The notes under the pieces are model-generated. The model was not told the DNA's origin. It saw only the letters and a program-made list of their open reading frames with translations, and ran no database searches. A stretch of 64,000 nt of DNA from NCBI RefSeq assembly GCF_002933815.1, contig NZ_BEYR01000001.1, positions 1,654,691 to 1,718,690 of the forward strand, written 5' to 3'. Below, one piece after another: positions 1 through 8,872 of this stretch (its first letter is position 1; each line of letters starts with the position of its first letter). Source of the stretch: Sphingobacterium sp. HMA12 (GTDB taxonomy: Bacteria > Bacteroidota > Bacteroidia > Sphingobacteriales > Sphingobacteriaceae). The position numbers and the translations under genes are program-made.

Positions 1-824
1 CCTTCCCCGGTTAAACGTTTACAGATATTGTTTAGCAGCTGCTGTAGGGCAAGTTCGATGCCATTAGCTGTGCGAATGGGTTCCAGACAAGGCAAACGTT
101 CTTCGTAAGGAAAAATAGGTTTTATAGAAACAATAAATTCATCCTCATCTCCGACAGCCTGATCCAGTCGGAGGACTAAATCTTTTCCAAAGCGTCTGCG
201 CAGAGCTGTGCGTGGCATGCGCGCGAAACTTCCGATTGTTTTTAATCCAAGACTTTGTAAACGTTGCAGCACGGTTGCCTCCAGCCGGAGTGCCTGTGTG
301 GGCAAATCCACTATAGCATCAAACTGTTTATCCGCCTCAACAATGGCATTTCCATTTCCAAAACGGGCAATTGCCCAGGCGGCGCCGATCGTATCCGCAA
401 TACTTACACGTACGTCATAACCGTAATGTCTAAACCGGGAGACGATATGCTGTAAATAAGATTCTTCTCCCCCCCAAAGATGGGCACAACCACTGATATC
501 CAAAATAATTCCTTCGGGCAGATCTATCGCCACAAGCGGTGTATACCGGATACACCAATGTGCAATATTGCGAAGCAACTTTTCGGTTAATCCGGGACGT
601 TCATTGACCACTTTTAAGGCAGGTAAAAAAGCCTTTGCATCCGCAATGGCCAAACCGGGATACACACCTTCCTGCTCAGCTAAGGCATTACAGGCATTGG
701 CGATCAGCTTGCCATGCGTAGAAACTGCCAATACAAAGGGAATTTCCTTGAGTTGAGGTTGTCCAACAGTCATCCAATCTGTTTTTAGATGGCGAAACCA
801 TAAAGAGGCAAATCGTTTTTTCAT
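1..824 (-). CDS. imuB: ImuB-like Y-family polymerase homologue (partial, C-terminus outside window)
   Basis: About 274 N-terminal codons are present and the reading frame runs off the left edge. It opens MKKRFASLWFRHLKTDW and contains RYTPLVAIDLPEGI and DISGCAHLWGG, which are typical of ImuB. ImuB is the Y-family relative that bridges DnaE2 and the clamp in mutagenic translesion synthesis. The acidic catalytic residues that active Y-family enzymes carry near the N-terminus are not apparent, which matches the known inactive state of ImuB. The ATG overlaps the TGA of imuA (ATGA), so the two are translationally coupled. A dnaE2 gene is expected further left but lies outside the window (inference). 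Confidence 0.88.
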   Translation of the reverse strand, partial: MKKRFASLWFRHLKTDWMTVGQPQLKEIPFVLAVSTHGKLIANACNALAEQEGVYPGLAIADAKAFLPALKVVNERPGLTEKLLRNIAHWCIRYTPLVAIDLPEGIILDISGCAHLWGGEESYLQHIVSRFRHYGYDVRVSIADTIGAAWAIARFGNGNAIVEADKQFDAIVDLPTQALRLEATVLQRLQSLGLKTIGSFARMPRTALRRRFGKDLVLRLDQAVGDEDEFIVSIKPIFPYEERLPCLEPIRTANGIELALQQLLNNICKRLTGE

Positions 825-1567
825 GCCAATCCCTGATTAACATAAGATTGTTCCCATTCTTCCGTACGCGATCTTGTTTTAGCAACAGGTTCAAAACCGC
901 TCGCAGTCCATGTCATCTGCCATCGCCCCGGATTTCCATTCCGCACTTTAAGTAACTCAATATCCCAGCTTGGATAACCAATTCCCGGTAGCCCATCTTC
1001 CAGTTGACTAGGCCGCGAACTAATTTTCCAGCGTGCGGCACAGGCTGTTGCCCCCAATAGCTTCGGATTGTGCTGCAGGATAAACCCTGTCACACCACTT
1101 TTCTCCACAGCCAGCTGCAAACGCCGCGACTGTACAAAGTCCAATTGATGTATCTCCGCCAGTACAGCTGTGATTCCCTCACATTTCAGCGCCTCTTCCA
1201 TTGCCCATAACAGGTCCTTTTCCCTGCCCATACGGACAAAAATGACCTTTTCAGGATCAACACCAAAAGATTTAATGGCCGTAGGAAATAACGTTTGAAA
1301 GCCGCTTATCCAAACGCAAATGCCACCGTTTCGCATCAGTTTGCCCAACAAGCCGGCTATAAAACCACAAGAAACGGCACCTCCTATCCGATCAAAACTA
1401 ACAAATTCATGAATCACTCCACTAGGAAAAATCCCGTTGGGAAAAGCCTCCTCCAATGGGCCAAGCCCCATTGGAAGCACATCAGCTGATTTTTGCTTTA
1501 TTCCCTGCCATACCAGCAGGTCTTTTTTCAATTGGCCGATTAAAGCTTGTTTTTCTTTTATTTGCAT
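821..1567 (-). CDS. imuA: ImuA, RecA-like mutasome protein
   Basis: A protein of 248 aa starting MQIKEKQALIGQLKKD. It has the ImuA layout: a short helical N-terminus, then VLPMGLGPLEEAFPNGIFP and GVIHEFVSF, then a RecA-fold core with GGICVWISG and VIFVRMGREKDLLWAMEEAL. ImuA works with ImuB and DnaE2 in damage-induced mutagenesis. The ATG at 1567 is chosen over an upstream in-frame TTG at 1594 because GGAGGTG lies 5-11 bases before it, a strong Shine-Dalgarno site and rare in this window. It overlaps imuB by 4 bp. A perfect palindrome 31-53 bases upstream is the likely control site. Confidence 0.88.
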   Translation of the reverse strand: MQIKEKQALIGQLKKDLLVWQGIKQKSADVLPMGLGPLEEAFPNGIFPSGVIHEFVSFDRIGGAVSCGFIAGLLGKLMRNGGICVWISGFQTLFPTAIKSFGVDPEKVIFVRMGREKDLLWAMEEALKCEGITAVLAEIHQLDFVQSRRLQLAVEKSGVTGFILQHNPKLLGATACAARWKISSRPSQLEDGLPGIGYPSWDIELLKVRNGNPGRWQMTWTASGFEPVAKTRSRTEEWEQSYVNQGLA

Positions 1568-1597
1568 AGCCACCTCCGTCTTAAGTTTAAGCAAATT

Positions 1598-1620
1598 TAA
1601 TACTAATATATTTAGTATTA
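1598..1620. promoter_or_regulatory. Palindromic operator candidate for imuAB
   Basis: Perfect inverted repeat TAATACTAA / TTAGTATTA separated by TATAT, 31 bases upstream of the imuA ATG. Its size and position suit binding of a dimeric repressor such as a LexA- or UmuD-like SOS regulator (inference). No such regulator gene is visible in the window. Confidence 0.55.
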
Positions 1621-1706
1621 AAACGAAGTTGCTATATTTTTTAGTTTTTAAATATTAAAAAGTAGGATAAGTAAACGTTTCATTCCCAAAGAAACGGGTA
1701 TTTTCA

Positions 1707-2441
1707 TTAGAAATCATTCAGAAACTGCTGGATAACATCCTTCTTCCTTGTCGCTACCGGAATCATTTTGCCATCTGCCATTTCCAATTGACCATCCTTA
1801 AAATATTTTTTGATATAGTTTGCATTGATCAGGTAGGATTGATGGCAGCGGATAAATTCTGTTTCGGGCAGCATGGTTTCGAAGTGTTTGAGTACTTTAG
1901 AAACCATCATAGGCTTGTTGTCCTTGATATAAAATGTGGTATAGCCTTTGTCGCCATGGCAGTATAAAATATCGTCGATATTCACAATCTGTGTATATTC
2001 AAAAGTACGCAGAGCGATTCTTTTGGGCTTATTTGGTGCCTTTAAATAACTCTCGGCCATATTCAACTGCATGCTATTGAATCTGTATTCTGTATTCTTC
2101 TTATAGCATTTTTCAATGGCTTCTATAAATTGCTCAGGCACCAAAGGTTTCAATAAATAGGCGATGGCACCAATATTTAATGCTTCAATGGCATATTGAT
2201 TGAATGCTGTAATAAAAATCGTATTGATATCCAACTTAAGCTCGGACAGAAAAGACAGGCTCGAGCCATCTTTTAATTGAATATCCGCCAAAATCAAATC
2301 GGGATTAGAAGCCAGCAATTCTCGCTCAGCCTGTGCAATGGAAGGGCTATAGCCCACGATCTGAACATAAGGAATGCTATCCAGGAGTGACTTTATATAC
2401 AAGTATATATTATACTCATCTTCAAGAATATAAACTTTCAT
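1707..2441 (-). CDS. LytTR-family response regulator
   Basis: A protein of 244 aa. The receiver domain (1-120) has acidic pocket residues E7 and D8, phospho-acceptor D53 (LILADIQL), T78 and K98 before Pro. A LytTR DNA-binding domain follows from about residue 140 (RIALRTFEY, ILYCHGDKGYTTFY, FIRCHQSYLINANYI). Such regulators bind promoters as phosphorylated dimers. The gene lies 12 bp downstream of a LytS-type kinase on the same strand, so they almost certainly form a cognate pair in one transcript. The target genes cannot be told from the sequence. Confidence 0.93.
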   Translation of the reverse strand: MKVYILEDEYNIYLYIKSLLDSIPYVQIVGYSPSIAQAERELLASNPDLILADIQLKDGSSLSFLSELKLDINTIFITAFNQYAIEALNIGAIAYLLKPLVPEQFIEAIEKCYKKNTEYRFNSMQLNMAESYLKAPNKPKRIALRTFEYTQIVNIDDILYCHGDKGYTTFYIKDNKPMMVSKVLKHFETMLPETEFIRCHQSYLINANYIKKYFKDGQLEMADGKMIPVATRKKDVIQQFLNDF

Positions 2442-2453
2442 AATATTGATTTT

Positions 2454-4388
2454 TTAGTTAAAATATAAAACAAGTGGAATATAAATTTCGACTTTATAAC
2501 CACGCTGATCATCGGTATAATTTGGCGTTATTTCAATTCGTGCTTTCGGTTCTGCGTCCGCAAACAACAGCTCCAGTCGTTCTTTCGTAATGATCTGCGA
2601 TAACGATGTCTTGTGGGAAACCTGTTCTTTATGGACCTGCATCCCCCAGCCATTGTCACAGATGCTGACATGCAATTGATTTTCATGTGCATGAAAAGAA
2701 ATCGTCAATTGTCCCCTATAGGGCAAGTTCTTAAACGCATGTTCAATGGCATTTTCCACAAATGGCTGTATGATCATTGGCGGAATCATGACATCATCCA
2801 GGTCCAGATCATCTGTCTTGATCTGAAAGTCAAATACATCCTGATAACGCATCTGTTGTAAAAGTATGTAATTATTTAATGATTTAATCTCCTGATCCAA
2901 CGAAATGTATTCTTCCCTGTTCAATTCAAGGATATCCCGAATCTGACGGGACAATAAGAGCAGGTATTGGTTGGCTTTAGCTTTCTGCTCGCTGCTGATC
3001 AAGCCCTGTAGATTGGCAATGGCATTGTATATAAAATGTGGATTAAGTTGATTCTGCCTAGTTTTTTGTTCCAAAATAAGCTGCCTATTCTCAGCAAGAA
3101 TCCGTTGGTTGATATTTTGCAGTAATTTCTGCTTGTTTCTGAAATAGATAAAAAATGCGATACTGAATACCAGGGCCAATAGAATCACAAATATCCAGCG
3201 TTGCTGCATCAGGATCTTATGGTTGAAGGCATTAGTGGTTCGTAGCAACGTAATCGCCTGATCTTTTTTCTCCGTCTGGTACTTTGTATTGATATCGTTG
3301 ATTTTCTCGGCTTCAATCCGTTGCGTACTTTGTTTATAATCTTGAAATGTTGAATCCAGTGCAAAATATGCCCGTTCATAATCTCCTTTTAATGCATATG
3401 CTACTTGCAGATTTTTATAATAAAACATCTTATTATGCTTCACTTTATGCTTTTTGATAAATCGGAGACCGGCATTAAAATAAAATATAGCCGAATCCAC
3501 CTGATTATTGTTCAGAAAATTCTTGCCCAAATTGGCATATACATAAGCATTGAGTGTATTGGAGGCTTGTAGATAGTTGAAATATGTTCGGGATGCTTCT
3601 ACCGCTTTCGGATTGTTATTGATACTAAAATAATACTGCGCTTGTAGATCGTACATGCGCATGATAATGGCCGAATCCTTTGTTGCATTGGCATAATGCC
3701 GGCAACTGTCCAACGTCCCTTTTAGTTTCTCAAAATCATGTAAGGCCATATATTGCATAAATTTCATCTCCTGATAGGCCTGAGAGACATGCGGGTTCGT
3801 TTTATTGGGATGATAATGATACCAGGATTCGACATCTTTCAATGCCTGCCGGTAGTCTGCCTGTCGATATTCAGCATTGGCCAATAGATTATAGAACAGA
3901 AAAGTAAATACACTTTCATGTGCCAGAGCATACTCCTTTGCATCAATAATCTGTGCCACCATCGTTCCGCTCGTCACATCATGAAAACTGAAATTGGCAC
4001 GAATCCTCAAATAGTCCTTTAAAACGGCCAAATCCGGAGACAACTTGTGTCCTTCCAGATTTTTTAAGGCAATTTCAACAGAATCTATAGTGTCATCCAA
4101 TAAATACTCGTAGGCCAACAGAATAGAGCGGTAAGGAGAATGCTCAAAATAACCGTCTTTAAGCAGTTCAGTGCTCTTCTTTTTTACGACAGCGGCACTT
4201 TTGAAATCCTGTGTCGAAAGATAGGCCAATAGTACATTTTCATAACTTAGCTCAAGTGAGTCGTTGGTGACTACGGTATTCTTATGCGGATCAGGACTTT
4301 TATTTTGATGGCAGGAAAATAGCTGAACGAGCAGTAAAAGTGCCATAAGACAGTGAAATGCTCCCGTTCTATAATTCTTCATCAACAT
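2454..4388 (-). CDS. LytS/YehU-type sensor histidine kinase with periplasmic TPR region
   Basis: A protein of 644 aa. The N-terminus has a signal ending LLLLVQLFSC, a credible lipobox with Cys26. Then come about 350 residues of helical TPR-like repeats, a TM helix at about 398-416, a short coiled coil, and a His_kinase core with H451 in NQLNPHFIYNA, N546 in PFVENAIEH and the G-box DNGWG at 578-582. The sensing region is predicted to be periplasmic and the kinase cytoplasmic. It pairs with the LytTR regulator downstream. A second ATG at 4382 is an equally possible start. A signal peptide with lipobox on a kinase is unusual, because the protein would then have both a lipid anchor and a TM anchor. 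Confidence 0.92.
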   Translation of the reverse strand: MLMKNYRTGAFHCLMALLLLVQLFSCHQNKSPDPHKNTVVTNDSLELSYENVLLAYLSTQDFKSAAVVKKKSTELLKDGYFEHSPYRSILLAYEYLLDDTIDSVEIALKNLEGHKLSPDLAVLKDYLRIRANFSFHDVTSGTMVAQIIDAKEYALAHESVFTFLFYNLLANAEYRQADYRQALKDVESWYHYHPNKTNPHVSQAYQEMKFMQYMALHDFEKLKGTLDSCRHYANATKDSAIIMRMYDLQAQYYFSINNNPKAVEASRTYFNYLQASNTLNAYVYANLGKNFLNNNQVDSAIFYFNAGLRFIKKHKVKHNKMFYYKNLQVAYALKGDYERAYFALDSTFQDYKQSTQRIEAEKINDINTKYQTEKKDQAITLLRTTNAFNHKILMQQRWIFVILLALVFSIAFFIYFRNKQKLLQNINQRILAENRQLILEQKTRQNQLNPHFIYNAIANLQGLISSEQKAKANQYLLLLSRQIRDILELNREEYISLDQEIKSLNNYILLQQMRYQDVFDFQIKTDDLDLDDVMIPPMIIQPFVENAIEHAFKNLPYRGQLTISFHAHENQLHVSICDNGWGMQVHKEQVSHKTSLSQIITKERLELLFADAEPKARIEITPNYTDDQRGYKVEIYIPLVLYFN

Positions 4389-4771
4389 TTTTATTAATTT
4401 ACTTTTGTTCTTTCTGAATGGCCATCATAAGGCCTTCGTTTGGTTTTAAATAGATACCAGCATTCTTTTCATGATGGCTCCGCCAACAAGTAACCGAATA
4501 TCGGAATATTCCCAACAAAACAATATATCTGAATTCAAAAATATTTAACTTTCCTGATATTTAAGTATAGCTCTTATTTACGAACAAATATACTGGATCG
4601 AACAGTGGTAAATCAAGCGAATTAATAAGTGTATCCTCCGTATCAATATTCGTCATAAAAGGCCCGTTTTCTGAATAAATAGCCTAGTTGCGGGATTTAT
4701 TTCAATAATTTTCTGTAACAAAAAGACGCCAGCGCATACTCATTGTATAAACTCAAAAACATTAGCCCTTA
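4389..4771. other. 383-bp divergent intergenic region
   Basis: No convincing gene is seen. It separates the LytS-type kinase (leftward) from lgt (rightward). It holds minus-strand -7 matches (RC TATTTTTG at 4536-4543 and TATATTTG at 4585-4592) and a short spaced inverted repeat GCCATCAT (4421-4428) / ATGATGGC (4471-4478). No Bacteroidota promoter was recognised for lgt. Confidence 0.4.
4585..4616 (-). promoter_or_regulatory. Candidate promoter of the LytS/LytTR operon
   Basis: On the minus strand a TTG (4616-4614) is followed after 21 bases by TATATTTG (4592-4585), matching the Bacteroidota -33/-7 arrangement. It would leave a leader of about 190 nt. A second perfect -7 element (TATTTTTG, 4543-4536) lies nearer the gene. 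Confidence 0.35.
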
Positions 4772-5620
4772 ATGACAAGCAATATCGTATTAAATTTCAT
4801 CACTTGGGATGTCAGCAGTGATATCTTCATCATACCGATCATCAATCACCGTGTACGTTGGTACGGATTATTCTGGCTACTGGGAATAGTTTTATCTTAC
4901 AGGGTACTATGCAACCTATTTAAAAAAGAAGGGAGGCCGGTTGAGTTTCTGGATCAGTTGAGTATATACATTGTCCTGGGGACGATAATAGGGGCACGCC
5001 TGGGCCATATCTTATTTTATGACCCATCGTATTATTTCAGTAATCCCTTAAAGATCTTTGCAATATGGGAAGGTGGTTTGGCAAGTCACGGTGGTGGAAT
5101 TGGTATTTTGGCTGCTATTTTCTTTTTTGCAAAGAAAAAGCAGCTTTCTTTCCTATGGGTAGCCGACCGAATTGCACTGGTTGTTCCTGTTGCTGGCGCC
5201 TGTATCCGTCTGGGGAATCTAATGAATTCGGAAATCATCGGTACCCCTACAAAGCTCCCCTGGGCTTTTGTCTTCAGGGCTATTGACCCAATCCCACGGC
5301 ATCCCGCACAGCTGTACGAAGCTTTATTTTGTCTATTGCTATTCCTTTTGTTGAACTACCTCCGGACAAAACCTATCCTAAAAAACAACATCGGAAACTG
5401 CTTTGCACTCTTGTTGATCCTATTATTTTCTTTTCGGTTTATGGATGAATTCCTCAAAATCAATCAGGAAGATTTTGAGAGTTCATTGTTCATAAACATG
5501 GGGCAGCTCCTCAGTATTCCATTTGTTCTCATCGGATCGGCCCTACTTGTGATCAACAGTCAGCGAAAATCAAAGCAACTATCGCAAAACAAAAGTAAAC
5601 CTGGAGACAAGCAGGCATGA
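4772..5620 (+). CDS. lgt: Prolipoprotein diacylglyceryl transferase Lgt
   Basis: A protein of 282 aa with about seven TM helices. Lgt transfers diacylglycerol from phosphatidylglycerol to the lipobox Cys of prolipoproteins at the inner membrane. Family motifs are present: RWYGLFWLLG (29-38), GARLGHILFYDP (74-85), H106 in SHGGGIG, the signature RLGNLMNSEIIG (146-157), and RHPAQLYEAL. Length is normal. It is a single-gene unit between two regulatory clusters and converges on the NarL-type regulator 6 bp downstream. This window encodes many probable lipoproteins that would be its substrates. Confidence 0.96.
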   Translation: MTSNIVLNFITWDVSSDIFIIPIINHRVRWYGLFWLLGIVLSYRVLCNLFKKEGRPVEFLDQLSIYIVLGTIIGARLGHILFYDPSYYFSNPLKIFAIWEGGLASHGGGIGILAAIFFFAKKKQLSFLWVADRIALVVPVAGACIRLGNLMNSEIIGTPTKLPWAFVFRAIDPIPRHPAQLYEALFCLLLFLLLNYLRTKPILKNNIGNCFALLLILLFSFRFMDEFLKINQEDFESSLFINMGQLLSIPFVLIGSALLVINSQRKSKQLSQNKSKPGDKQA

Positions 5621-5626
5621 ACGGTG

Positions 5627-6292
5627 TTATTTTAAGATACCTGACTGGAATGCGACTTTAACGAGCTCCGCAGTATTTTTTACATTCATTTTTTCGATAA
5701 GACTTTGTCGGTGTCCTTCTATTGTGCGTTTGCTCAAAAAGATTTTGTCGGCAATCTCAACATTTGTGAAGCCGTCAGCAATTAATTTCAGCACCTCCAG
5801 TTCACGCTCACTGATATCAAAGTCCGATAACGATCGATTTGGTATATCCGTATAATTCTCACCGGAAATTACTTGATCCAGCAGTGCCATACTAATTTCT
5901 TCACTGACATATTTACCCCCATTGGCCACATGGTTCAGGCCAAAAAGAAGTTCGTTATAATCCACATTTTTAAGCAGATACCCCGAAAGGCCAAGTCCAA
6001 ATCCTTCAATAACATAATGAATCTGGTTTAACATCGAGAGAATGACAACCTTAATGGACGGATACGTTGATTTGATGATCCGTAGCAGTTCCATACCATC
6101 CATGTGATCCATGCTGATATCCGTTAAGATAATATCCGGCAACAATTCCGTGTTAAGAAGTTGCAGCGCTTCATCACCATTCGATGCCTCACCCACGACA
6201 ACAAACCCCTCCTGAGACTCCAATAACAATTTAATACCATTACGCACGACCATGTGATCTTCAACCAACAGTATCTTAACCTTACTCATCAT
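5627..6292 (-). CDS. NarL/LuxR-family response regulator
   Basis: A protein of 221 aa. Receiver domain with E11/D12, phospho-acceptor D58 (IILTDIS) and a Lys in GYLLKN. A C-terminal LuxR-type HTH follows (about 155-215: LSDFDISERELEVLKLIADGF, NVEIADKIFLSKRTIEGH). It acts as a phosphorylation-controlled transcription factor. The start may be Met1 or Met2. It is divergent from the PAS-domain kinase at 6617, so the two may be partners, but that kinase has a HisKA core rather than the HisKA_3 core usual for NarL-type partners. Pairing is uncertain. Confidence 0.93.
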   Translation of the reverse strand: MMSKVKILLVEDHMVVRNGIKLLLESQEGFVVVGEASNGDEALQLLNTELLPDIILTDISMDHMDGMELLRIIKSTYPSIKVVILSMLNQIHYVIEGFGLGLSGYLLKNVDYNELLFGLNHVANGGKYVSEEISMALLDQVISGENYTDIPNRSLSDFDISERELEVLKLIADGFTNVEIADKIFLSKRTIEGHRQSLIEKMNVKNTAELVKVAFQSGILK

Positions 6293-6616
6293 TTACAGTA
6301 TTTAATAAAAATATATTTTTTTCTTCTTTATCCGAACAGTATGCCACCATGGAGTTCAGCTGCATTTTTTACCTTGGAAAGATCAGGAAACAACTTGTAC
6401 CCCAGCTCCCCTCCTGTCTTCTTTGCAAACTGGTACAAACCGAATAAAGATACAAAATTCTATCCATTTAAAGGACTTCATACGCATATTCTATTAGAGT
6501 CCTGATATAAAAAAAAGACTACATTTGGCTTAAAATTCAAAGAAAGTATAGAAAGAATACGGAAAGGGAACAATATTTGTTTTAAACTAAACAGTATTTA
6601 ATTTTTTTGACACTTT
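6293..6616. other. 324-bp divergent intergenic region
   Basis: It lies between the NarL-type regulator and the PAS kinase. A near-consensus plus-strand -7 element, AATATTTG (6572-6579), lies 37 bases before the kinase ATG. A small reading frame crossing this region has no protein-like features. Otherwise nothing recognised. Confidence 0.4.
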
Positions 6617-8689
6617 ATGATCCGTTCCGACAAAGATATTTTAGCCGTACTCAAGTCCTCATTGGGAGCCTGTGCAATCTACGATAGCCCGGATCTCCAT
6701 ATATCCTATGCTAGTATGAAAATGCTGCAGCTGTGGAAGTGTGATGAAAGTGCCGTTGGACAACGCCTGGAAGACTCCCTTCAGCAACAGGAGTTACTTG
6801 AATGTGTCTCCAAATTAAAACAGGTCTGGTTCAACCCAAAAAGTCCGGTAGAAGAACAGGTGGCTATTAAACTTGATATCGCAGGACAGTCCGGCTCATA
6901 CAATTGTAAAATGGAATATAGTCCATTGATCACTGCCGATGGAGAAATCTATGGACTATATCACGCAATAACGCTACTGTCCGATCCTGTTCCTGCGGCG
7001 CAACAGGTCACGGAGAAAAATAATATTGAACAGCAGCTCCTAGAAGACTTATTGACACCAAAATATAGCCTTGGCGGCGATGTGCAAGCTGTAACAAGTT
7101 TAAGCAAATATCCATTACCGGACAGGGGGCCTAAAAACTTAAATCTAAAGCTGATAGACGCCCTGAAAAAGATCATCGAAAGCGAAGAACATTATCATTT
7201 CGCGTTGCAATCTGCCGAAATGGGCACTTGGAACTTAAATTGCAAGAATTACATCGTGCATTGGGATGAGCGTACTCGTGAACTATTTGGTTTTGCCAAT
7301 GGTGAAACCGTCCCTTACACGGAGGTGTTACGCTATATACATCCTGATGACAGGAACAGGATAGATCAAGAGGTCAAAAAATCATTAAGTTACCGGAATA
7401 AAGGGGTATACGATGTACAGTTCCGCACCATTGGAGCCGAAGATCAAAAATTGCGCTGGCTCCATTGCAAAGGAAAAATGTATTTTGATTCCAACCAGCA
7501 ACCGGAATGGTTTGCCGGAACTACCCTGGATATCACAAAGCAGCACGCAGAGCGCGAAAAATTGGAGGCCATAAATACCTTAATTACAAAAAAAGACCAG
7601 GAGTTTAGAATGATCGTCGAAGCAGCTGGGATTGGTATCTTCTCCATCGATCTAGAATCGCGGAAAATGGAGCTTAATGATCAATGTCGTGAACTCTTTG
7701 GCTTCGATGCTCAGCGGGAAATACAGGAAGTTGATTTTTTCGCGCAGATCTTACCACAGTATCGGGATAAAGTACGCCATATCTTTCAGGAGGTAGTTTC
7801 CAAACAATCACCTTTTGACTGTCAATGTGAAATAGAAGATAAAAAAACAGGGAAAGTAAAATGGCTCCGCTCTGTTGGCGGTGGACAATTAACAGCAGAA
7901 TCTGACCGACAGATTGTCTATGGTGCCATATTCGATAAAACAAATGATAAAGAAGAGGAACGAAAAAAACTGGATTTCATCAGTATCGCAAGCCATGAAC
8001 TCAAAACGCCACTGACTTCTCTGATTGCATATATCCAATTACTGCTGGCAAAAGAGCAAACGCTCAGTTCGGAAAGACGGCTACAATATCTTCACCAGTC
8101 AAACGAGCAAGCCATACGTATGCGCGGGCTCATCGATGGTTTTCTGAATGTATCTCAGCTTAATGAGGGCAAGTTATTGCTTCACAAAAACACATTTCGG
8201 ATCTGTACGTTAATAGATTACATTCAAAATATCTATTCGCTAAAACCTGTCAAGCATCTCATTCGTTATACCGGAGCGACCGATTCAAATGTTGAAATCG
8301 TGGCTGACCGGGATAAGATCGAGCAGGTCATTATTAATTTTATGGACAATGCCATAAAATACTCTCCGACCAATTCTACAATTATTATGGATATTGCTGT
8401 GGATAATGCGTATTTCAGTATTAAGGTCAGCGATCAAGGCCGGGGTATCAGTGATAAGCACCAACAACAAATTTTCAATAAGTTTTATCGGGTGAATGAT
8501 TCAACGGATAGTTACGCTTCCGGATTCGGGATCGGACTCTTTATCTGCCGGGAAATTATCCAAAAACATCAAGGTAAAATTGGCGTGGACAGTATTCTGG
8601 GTGAAGGATCAACCTTCTGGTTTAGAATTCCTATCCATTCCCAGACAGTGCCTGTAACCAGCACACAAGACACAGCTAAACAGAATTGA
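6617..8689 (+). CDS. Cytosolic multi-PAS sensor histidine kinase
   Basis: A protein of 690 aa with no signal peptide or TM segment. Domains in order: a PAS-like module (about 10-120), a PAS_3/PAC module (about 190-308; MGTWNLNCKNYIVHWDERTR and RWLHCKGKMYF), another PAS (about 325-442), a HisKA dimerisation domain with H460 in SIASHELKTPLTSL, and HATPase_c with an N-box (MDNAIKYSP), DQGRGIS and GFGIGLFI. It should autophosphorylate in response to a cytoplasmic signal. No receiver domain is fused. The divergent NarL-type regulator is the nearest candidate partner, unproven. Confidence 0.93.
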   Translation: MIRSDKDILAVLKSSLGACAIYDSPDLHISYASMKMLQLWKCDESAVGQRLEDSLQQQELLECVSKLKQVWFNPKSPVEEQVAIKLDIAGQSGSYNCKMEYSPLITADGEIYGLYHAITLLSDPVPAAQQVTEKNNIEQQLLEDLLTPKYSLGGDVQAVTSLSKYPLPDRGPKNLNLKLIDALKKIIESEEHYHFALQSAEMGTWNLNCKNYIVHWDERTRELFGFANGETVPYTEVLRYIHPDDRNRIDQEVKKSLSYRNKGVYDVQFRTIGAEDQKLRWLHCKGKMYFDSNQQPEWFAGTTLDITKQHAEREKLEAINTLITKKDQEFRMIVEAAGIGIFSIDLESRKMELNDQCRELFGFDAQREIQEVDFFAQILPQYRDKVRHIFQEVVSKQSPFDCQCEIEDKKTGKVKWLRSVGGGQLTAESDRQIVYGAIFDKTNDKEEERKKLDFISIASHELKTPLTSLIAYIQLLLAKEQTLSSERRLQYLHQSNEQAIRMRGLIDGFLNVSQLNEGKLLLHKNTFRICTLIDYIQNIYSLKPVKHLIRYTGATDSNVEIVADRDKIEQVIINFMDNAIKYSPTNSTIIMDIAVDNAYFSIKVSDQGRGISDKHQQQIFNKFYRVNDSTDSYASGFGIGLFICREIIQKHQGKIGVDSILGEGSTFWFRIPIHSQTVPVTSTQDTAKQN

Positions 8690-8808
8690 AAACTTTGCCC
8701 GGAGTGGAAACAGTATTCGGCGACTAACATCGTTGTTTTCGGTCAGCATATGGAGAATGTAGATCGTAAAGGAAATTGCTGTGATAATAACAGATTATCT
8801 AGAACAAA

Positions 8809-8843
8809 AACAACAGCTGTACATTCCTTTTACAGCTGTTGTT
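8809..8843 (-). terminator. Terminator of the phytase operon (possibly bidirectional)
   Basis: Perfect 13-bp inverted repeat AACAACAGCTGTA / TACAGCTGTTGTT with a 9-nt loop, between the convergent kinase and phytase genes. Reading leftward the stem is followed by TTTTTGTTCT, so it mainly serves the phytase operon. Confidence 0.7.
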
Positions 8844-8872
8844 CTTTATGCATTATCAATTCTTCCAAAAGA

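Noticed and set aside
6254..6505. An 83-codon plus-strand frame between the two regulators
   Set aside because: It starts inside the divergent regulator and has no fold, signal or conserved composition.
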